From Pyrenopolyporus hunteri (Eukaryota > Ascomycota > Sordariomycetes > Xylariales > Hypoxylaceae), in assembly GCA_902806595.1 (NCBI GenBank), contig CADCXC010000038.1, positions 3,658,001 through 3,722,000 on the forward strand: a stretch of DNA of 64,000 nt, in the 5' to 3' direction. The notes under the pieces are model-generated. The model made no database searches. It saw nothing but the letters and a program-made list of their open reading frames with translations, and had not been told where the DNA came from. Positions 58,758-64,000 of the stretch are shown here, one piece after another (within the stretch, counting starts at the first letter, position 1; each line of letters begins with the position of its first letter). Both the position numbers and the translations under genes were made by a program.

Positions 58758-60917
58758 ATGAGCGCAACCCCGTCGCCCTCTGGTGGTCCCAACGGTCAAC
58801 GCCCAACCCCTCCTCCGGGCGCACCCCCATTGCGGCGACCGCGTAATACCGCAAATCCCCTCGTCCCTCGAAAGAGACCTACACAGCGACCACCTCCGAC
58901 TCTTAGTAAAGATGCTCCGCCAAATCCTGCTTTCCGACCTGCCGGCAGGCCACTTCCACTTCAACCGCAAAATAAACAGGGTCCGCCGAATTTCGATGCA
59001 TTGCGCGCACAGAACGGTGGATGGTCCCAACCCACACCGCCCGGTGCTCAGGATTACCCTCTATACGTCACCAAGAAGTCGTTGAAAGAAGGACTGCGCT
59101 TTCATATTATGCGATTCGCGCCTCATGGGGGCCGGCTCGCGAGGCCCGACGGTCCTGGAGTTGATCCTACCAACCAGGACGAGTTTGCTCGTCCTGTTAC
59201 GCTGCATCGGCGCGATCCTAGACAACCGCCGCCCGGTCGCGAGGTGAAAGAGGAGGCCCCGGTCGAGGAGAATCCGGTTGACACCGCCGAAGCGGAGAGA
59301 ATTGCGCAGCTGAAGGCAGAGAGGGAAGCGCAGCGCGCGGCTGATGATGCGCAGAAAGCTCCTGTCGTCAAGGACGCCAATCCAAAGTCTAAGCAGCAGA
59401 AGGAACCGAAAAAAACCGGTCTGCAGATTCACTATATGCCACGCACCGAGGAGCAGAAGAAGCAATCGGAGATTCGATACGAGGAGGCCTTACCGTGGCA
59501 CTTGGAGGATGCTGATGGGAAGAACGTTTGGGTTGGCCAATACGAGGCTCCTTTATCCGACTGTAAGGTCGCTTTCAAGATCCACAACAATGGGTTTCGT
59601 ATGATCCCCCTAGAGAAATGGTACAAGTTTACGTCGAAGCGTGGATCTTTCAAGATTATGTCTATCGAGGAGGCTGAGAAGGCCATGAATAAGAAGGTCG
59701 CTCTTGGTCGATGGGCCATAAGAGATACGCAGCGACAGGAGGCTGAGAGAGCTATGGCTGAATCGCGAGCCATCGTCAACGGCCGCGTTGCAGTCAAGCA
59801 GGAGAGCGGGACATTCAAGCAAGCTTCCCGCCAGGAAAAGATGGACCATGATGACATCGACGTTTCCGGCGACGAGTTTCAAGACGATGATGAAACTGCG
59901 GGTTACGAACCTGATCGAGACGAAGACACCAAGCAGGCCAATAGCCGAATCCGCCGCGACCAACTCAACGCTAATCTTTTTGGCGATGCGGACGAAGTCA
60001 AGGTTGAGAAAGAAGAGGACGAGGAGAAGAAGGAAGAGCTTGAACGGAAGGTCTTCGGGAAGACTCTTAAGAAAGCTCTGAGACGCCGAGACAAGCAGTT
60101 CCAGTATGAGAGCGACTCTTCTCGTGAGAGAGACCCTTTCGCCTCCTCGGAGGTAAGAATCTGATAGTATTCCATCAGTCAACCGGAGCTAACAGAAACG
60201 CAGGATGAGTCGGATTCCGATTTCGACAACGAAAAAGAAGATGAAGATAAAGACAAGAAGGCTGATAAGGATAAGGATACCGGAGTATCGTCCAAGGGCA
60301 CGAATACTCCTCAGGGGAAGAAGGCGGCTGCCGAAGCAGCAAAGAAGGGCAAGTCTCTCAAACGACCCGGGTCTCCAATGGCTTCGGACTCTAGTGGCAC
60401 CGAATCCACCCGGAAGAAGAAGAAGACTTCGCATGATAGTCGTGGCACCACACCGCTACCTAATCGTCGTGCGAAGAGTGGCGCTGGTTCTACTAGTGAC
60501 GGTGAGGGCACCGCTGGCGAGATGTCGGACGGCGCAGGAGGCAAGAAGAAACGGTTAGGGCCTTCGACCGCAGGTGGGAAACACAGCGGTAAAGGCACTC
60601 CCGCGGGGTCTCGTGCTGGTAGTCCCGCTCCGTCCCAAGGAGCTGCCAACAAGGGCCCATCGGCTGGCCCTCGAGCTAACTCTCCTAGCGCTCCGGCACA
60701 AAGCCCGACGCAGGAGTACACAGACCCTATTACTCCCCAGGAGATCATCGACGCTCTCCCACCTCTTCCGGAAGGTATCACTATTGGTGTACTCCTTCGA
60801 AGATTCCAGGATCGCCTTGATAAACCCGGCTGCATGACCAGGAAGGACTGGCTTAAGTTGGTGAAAGAGAACGCCAACTTTAATACCACGGAAAAGTTAC
60901 TACGTCGGAAGGTTTAG
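58758..60917 (+). CDS. TFG1: Transcription initiation factor IIF, alpha subunit (Tfg1/RAP74)
   Basis: Large subunit of TFIIF, which binds RNA polymerase II and stabilises the preinitiation complex. Exons 58758-60152 and 60204-60917 with a 51-bp intron (GTAAGA...CGCAG). The product is 702 residues. The start ATG has a good context (GCCACCATGAG). A proline-rich N-terminus is followed by YPLYVTKKSLKEGLRFHIMR and the dimerisation fold: PWHLEDADGKNVWVGQYE, then FKIHNNGFRMIPLEKWYKFT. A long acidic/basic charged region (about 410-600) with S-P sites is typical. The C-terminal winged helix is EEI/TPQEIIDALPPLPEGITIGV ... RKDWLKLVKENANFN ending LLRRKV. A slightly longer frame extends upstream of the ATG but has no ATG. 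Convergent with CWC26. Confidence 0.94.
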
Positions 60918-61460
60918 AGAAATTACGTCGCGGGAAGAGTTGCCGTCAAATCCTGACATTCATCTGCGGAACTCTCTGTTTTACTACGGACGGCTTTACT
61001 CTGGAAAAGAACTTGGTTTCTGTGTTTTTCCTTCGCGGTCGCCTAGGCCGTTTCCCCCAGGGGCCAGACGCTTAAGAGCGTAGAACGTTAGGAATTGCGT
61101 GTATTAGACGCGCGGTATGGTGGCAGTCGTGGGCGAGAAAGCAGGAAGGGGAGATCTCTATGACTAAAAAAAACATACATGTTCTGGAAGGGGGTGGACA
61201 CTCGAGTATGCCGCTTAGACTCGCTGCATTGTGCCGCCGGATCACACTTTGTAATTTCGTTTCCGTACGAGGGCTGGCAGAGTTGACAAAAAATGGATTA
61301 TAGGGCCAATCCGTAAAGGGTATACAATTTGCTTTGCGTACGGCTTACTACCTAGACTGCCTTGAGGAGTTGATATCCCGCTTAATTTACTCATGATCAC
61401 AACCCGCCGCCTTATACACAACCGTAGACCTAATTATTTGCCTAAGTGAATCGAGCCTTA
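60918..61460. other. Intergenic between TFG1 and CWC26 3' ends
   Basis: About 540 bp, no supported gene; 3' untranslated regions expected. Confidence 0.5.
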
Positions 61461-62509
61461 TTATTCGTCCATCTGCCACGAGTATTCTAAGCCCTTATTC
61501 CGCTCGCGCCTGTTGATCGCCTTGAACCTCTCCGCCTCGAATCCGTTCCCCCTATCCACCCCATCCCATCGGTAACCCGGCCGGATCCCGTACCGGTTCG
61601 GCGCCCACGCGCCTTGGTATACCGGTCTGCCCTTCAACTTCTTCTTCCTCCCTCCCGCCGCCTCCCCACCACTACCCCTCCTCCTCCCCCCCCCCCTTTC
61701 GGCTCGATAAACTGCGCCATCGTATCCCCCCACCGCACCTGCTCCTTCATCTCGCGGTTCATCTCCTCGTCGTCCGCGTGCCGCGCCACGCCCATCACCT
61801 TGGCCTCCTCCAGCTGCTCCCGCCGCGCCCGCGCCGCCTCCACCTGCACCTCCCCCCGCAGCGCGTCCTTCTTCGCGGCCTCCCGCGCCGCCGCCTCCGC
61901 GGCCTCCCGCCGCAGCTCCGCCCGCTTCATGCTCACGTCCACACGCCGCCCCGTCGCGTCCCGGTAGATCGTCTCCGCCTCCCGGTCCCCCCGGCCCCCC
62001 GACCGCTCGTACTCGGCGCGCTCGGCGCGCCGCCGCGCCTCGAGCTGCGCGGCTACCGCCGACGCGCTCTGGAGCCCCGCGTGCGTCCCGTCGGACATCG
62101 TTATCGCGGGCGCGTCGGAGGCCGAGGCTTCTGCCGCCGCGGCCGCGGATTCGGCGGCGGCGGAGGCTAGGATGGCGTCGGCTTCGCGGGCGGCTGAGTC
62201 GTTTTGGGCTTGTGCTTGCGCGGAGGGTGTGTTGTCGTTGTTGTTATTGTTGGAAGATGACGCGCCGCCGACGACTTTCCACGCGGATTTCTTCGCGCGC
62301 CGGAACTCGGCGCTGGTCCCGGCTACGACGGCGGAGGCATCCTCATCGTCTTCGTTGTTGTTGTTGCTCGAACGCGCCCAGCCGGACTCGTTCTCGTCGG
62401 CGATGATCAGGCCCGTGTCTTCTTTTTGCTTGCGCTTGCGCTTCTTGGAGGGCTTGGGGTCCGCGACGAGGTAGTGCGTTGCGAGGTAGTTGGATAGGTC
62501 GGATGGCAT
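61461..62509 (-). CDS. CWC26: Pre-mRNA-splicing factor CWC26/BUD13, frameshifted at a G11 tract
   Basis: Component of the RES complex with Snu17 and Pml1, acting in spliceosome activation and pre-mRNA retention. The N-terminus MPSDLSNYLATHYL, a Lys-rich segment, and the coiled ETIYRDATGRRVDV motif are clear from 62509 down to FIEPK at 61697. The conserved C-terminus KGRPVYQGAWAPNRYGIRPG then RWDGVDRGNGFEAERF and the ending YSWQMDE lie in another frame down to the stop at 61461. The two frames meet at an 11-base homopolymer (61686-61696, C on the plus strand). One extra base there would join them into 349 residues, the expected product. An indel error in the assembly or a real mutation are both possible. 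Asn, Ala and Gly runs come from simple trinucleotide repeats. Single exon. Confidence 0.85.
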
Positions 62510-63168
62510 TGTGGTGATGCTGGTGGTGATGGTGTTAGAAGGGAAGGGAGAGGTTGGGAGGATGGTGTTTATCTCGGCGGTTGTCGGTTACGACGTCATG
62601 AATAGATGGTTTTATCTCAATAGCATGTCTCTAAGAAGGCTGTATGCTCTGGATGGATACGGAGAAAGTCCGTAACAATAAGTTGTCGGTGTGTTTGGCT
62701 GTGTTTCCTGAATTACAGGTTGACGTTGAAGCTCCGACTGGGAACTTTTAGGTATCGCGATAAGAGATAACGATATCACGGTTAGAAGCAAGCCCCTTTA
62801 ACGCAATCACTCCTTTAAGTTATTACTTCGAATGAATGGCCCCCCCCCAAAAGACGTCACCTTCCATTTATGATTCCTATTCCTCAGAATATTACAAGTT
62901 CAGCCTCTCCGTGAGATAGTCTACGTCTTGTTTATTCATTCGCGAGCATAATAAGTACTATTCCTTGTTAAAACCATATTCTACACCTATGTACGCTCTG
63001 AGGGTGATCGAATCCTGTATTGACGGTGTTCAATTAATTTCACGTCCATTGTTCTTACGAACATGCGGCACTGAATGCCTCGATCATCAGGGTCAAACCA
63101 TATCAGACACGAGAGTATTAATTTATTTATTGTCTATTTGTTGTCCTTTTAACCTTCTTAATATACAG
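62510..63168. other. Intergenic, CWC26 promoter to repeat-protein 3' end
   Basis: About 660 bp without a supported gene; a run of C (62840-62848) and AT-rich sequence near 63110-63140. Confidence 0.5.
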
Positions 63169-63692
63169 CTACTCCCTCACCCCACCGAGAGGATTGATTC
63201 TTGTGGCGTCAACCGCCTCATCGTCCAAGCCCGTCCTCGGACTCTGCGTTTCGTTCCCTTTACCCTCCAACGGCTCAATCTTCGTTTTACCAAGACCCTC
63301 GGCCGTGCCTACTACCCCTTGGCTGTCGGCATGCGGAGCAGTGTGTTGATGTTGACCTAGCATGGGAAACCGAAGTTAGCCTTGTGATACTACCTCAACT
63401 AAGTGGTGTTCGAAAAGGTGCTCGAAAGACCGGTTTACTCACCCTTCCCTCCGAGAGGATTGATGCGTGCTTGGTCAATGGCTCGGTTCGACCCTGCTGA
63501 GCCGCGGTCCGTATCGTCGTGTGGTGTGTTGTGCTTAACCTCGGACTCAAGTGGCTCGATCTTGGTGCCGGAGATTTGCGCGGTGCTACCAGTACTGCTA
63601 GGTGTTAGCCCGCTCGTAATAAGAAACGATACGGCTCGAGAATCCTCAACTTGACAGACTCGACATTGACATGGGGACACTTACGAAGGCAT
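63169..63692 (-). CDS. Small two-repeat protein of unknown function
   Basis: I do not recognise this family. Three exons are inferred: 63692-63685 (8 bp, MPS), 63597-63443 and 63356-63169, with introns of 87 and 86 bp having GTAAGT and GTGAGT donors, CTAAC branch points and CTAG acceptors. Phases fit at both junctions. The product is 116 residues, hydrophilic, without signal peptide or membrane segment. It contains two copies of a module: TKIEPLE ... QARINPLGGKG (about 13-55) and TKIEPLEGKG ... ATRINPLGGVRE (about 77-116). The spacing between the KIEPLE and RINPLGG anchors is about 27 and 22 residues. The intron falls just after the first RINPLGG, so one repeat per large exon, suggesting exon duplication. 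Agreement of repeats and splice signals supports it being real. Confidence 0.7.
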
Positions 63693-64000
63693 TTTGAGAT
63701 ACAGATGCGGTAACTCTATCTGATTCTTCTCGTAAGTGATTTTCAATTATGAGATATAACTAATGCAACGAGACTCTATCATCTTGGTACAGCAAGTCTG
63801 GCATTCGGGACCCTTATATCAGGGGCTTCCCGTAGCTTGCGTTCGGAGACTGCAAGCTTGTGTCATAAAGAGGGAGCGATGACGAAGTTGTGACCGTCAA
63901 TCATAACCGCCAAAGGTAAATCGCATCATCCCTTCAGAGATATCCCCATCTTTATCGAAGCCTACAATGAGTTGTTTGTTCCGATTCGCGCACGCCTTCG
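63693..64000. other. Right-edge non-coding sequence
   Basis: 308 bp upstream of the repeat-protein gene; probably its promoter. Nothing else recognised. Confidence 0.4.

Noticed and set aside
61640..61700. An intron to explain the CWC26 frame change
   Set aside because: Any GT...AG pair between the two frames spans less than 40 bp and lacks a branch point; the homopolymer indel is simpler.

Overview
This window is a filamentous ascomycete (Pezizomycotina) nuclear genome segment. The evidence is short spliceosomal introns (about 45-110 bp) with GTAAGT-type donors, CTAAC branch points and TAG/CAG acceptors, together with fungal-only gene families: Opi10, an Asi-type RING ligase, a DUF7704-like membrane protein, the AspRS-DUF2156 fusion and insertion-bearing Prs5. 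A RIP-like hypermutated element is also present. The gene set and promoter texture suggest Sordariomycetes, perhaps Xylariales, but that is inference.

Layout. 1-8.1 kb is almost gene-free: a possible gene 5' end running off the left edge, two minisatellites, one decayed reading frame and many copies of a short TAGGTACCTA-like motif. 8.1-15.7 kb holds the divergent pair PRE7 (proteasome beta6) and STT4 (PI 4-kinase, seven exons). 17.1-19.5 kb is an extremely AT-rich element with two 748-bp inverted arms around an 840-bp core, in which C survives almost only in CpG. 21.1-39.6 kb is a dense housekeeping block: YND1, OPI10, a Nudix protein, RPB8, ELP4, SEN34, an Asi-like RING membrane ligase, MTR3 and a short-chain dehydrogenase. 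At 40.3 kb lies an intron-containing tRNA-Gln(UUG), followed by the aspartyl-tRNA synthetase-DUF2156 fusion (ergosteryl-aspartate synthase, ErdS type), a secreted oxalate decarboxylase, a small membrane protein, an Asteroid-family nuclease-like protein, PRS5, a nucleotidyltransferase with a huge internal insert, TFG1, a frameshifted CWC26/BUD13 and a small two-repeat protein of unknown function.

How the genes relate. Most are unrelated housekeeping genes in divergent pairs sharing 0.5-1.9 kb promoters (PRE7/STT4, OPI10/Nudix, RPB8/ELP4, Asteroid/PRS5, nucleotidyltransferase/TFG1) or convergent pairs (SEN34/RING, oxalate decarboxylase/DUF7704-like, TFG1/CWC26). RNA metabolism recurs: SEN34 cuts tRNA introns such as the one in the nearby tRNA-Gln; ELP4 acts in wobble-uridine modification; MTR3 is an exosome ring subunit; the Cid1-like enzyme would tail RNA; CWC26 is a splicing factor. 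The most unusual items are the tRNA-dependent sterol aspartylation enzyme, the nucleotidyltransferase whose catalytic domain is split by about 400 residues containing two Gag-like segments, the CpG-only element, and the unrecognised repeat protein at the right end.

Exon boundaries were worked out by hand from splice signals, reading frame and family conservation; no alignment or RNA evidence was available.
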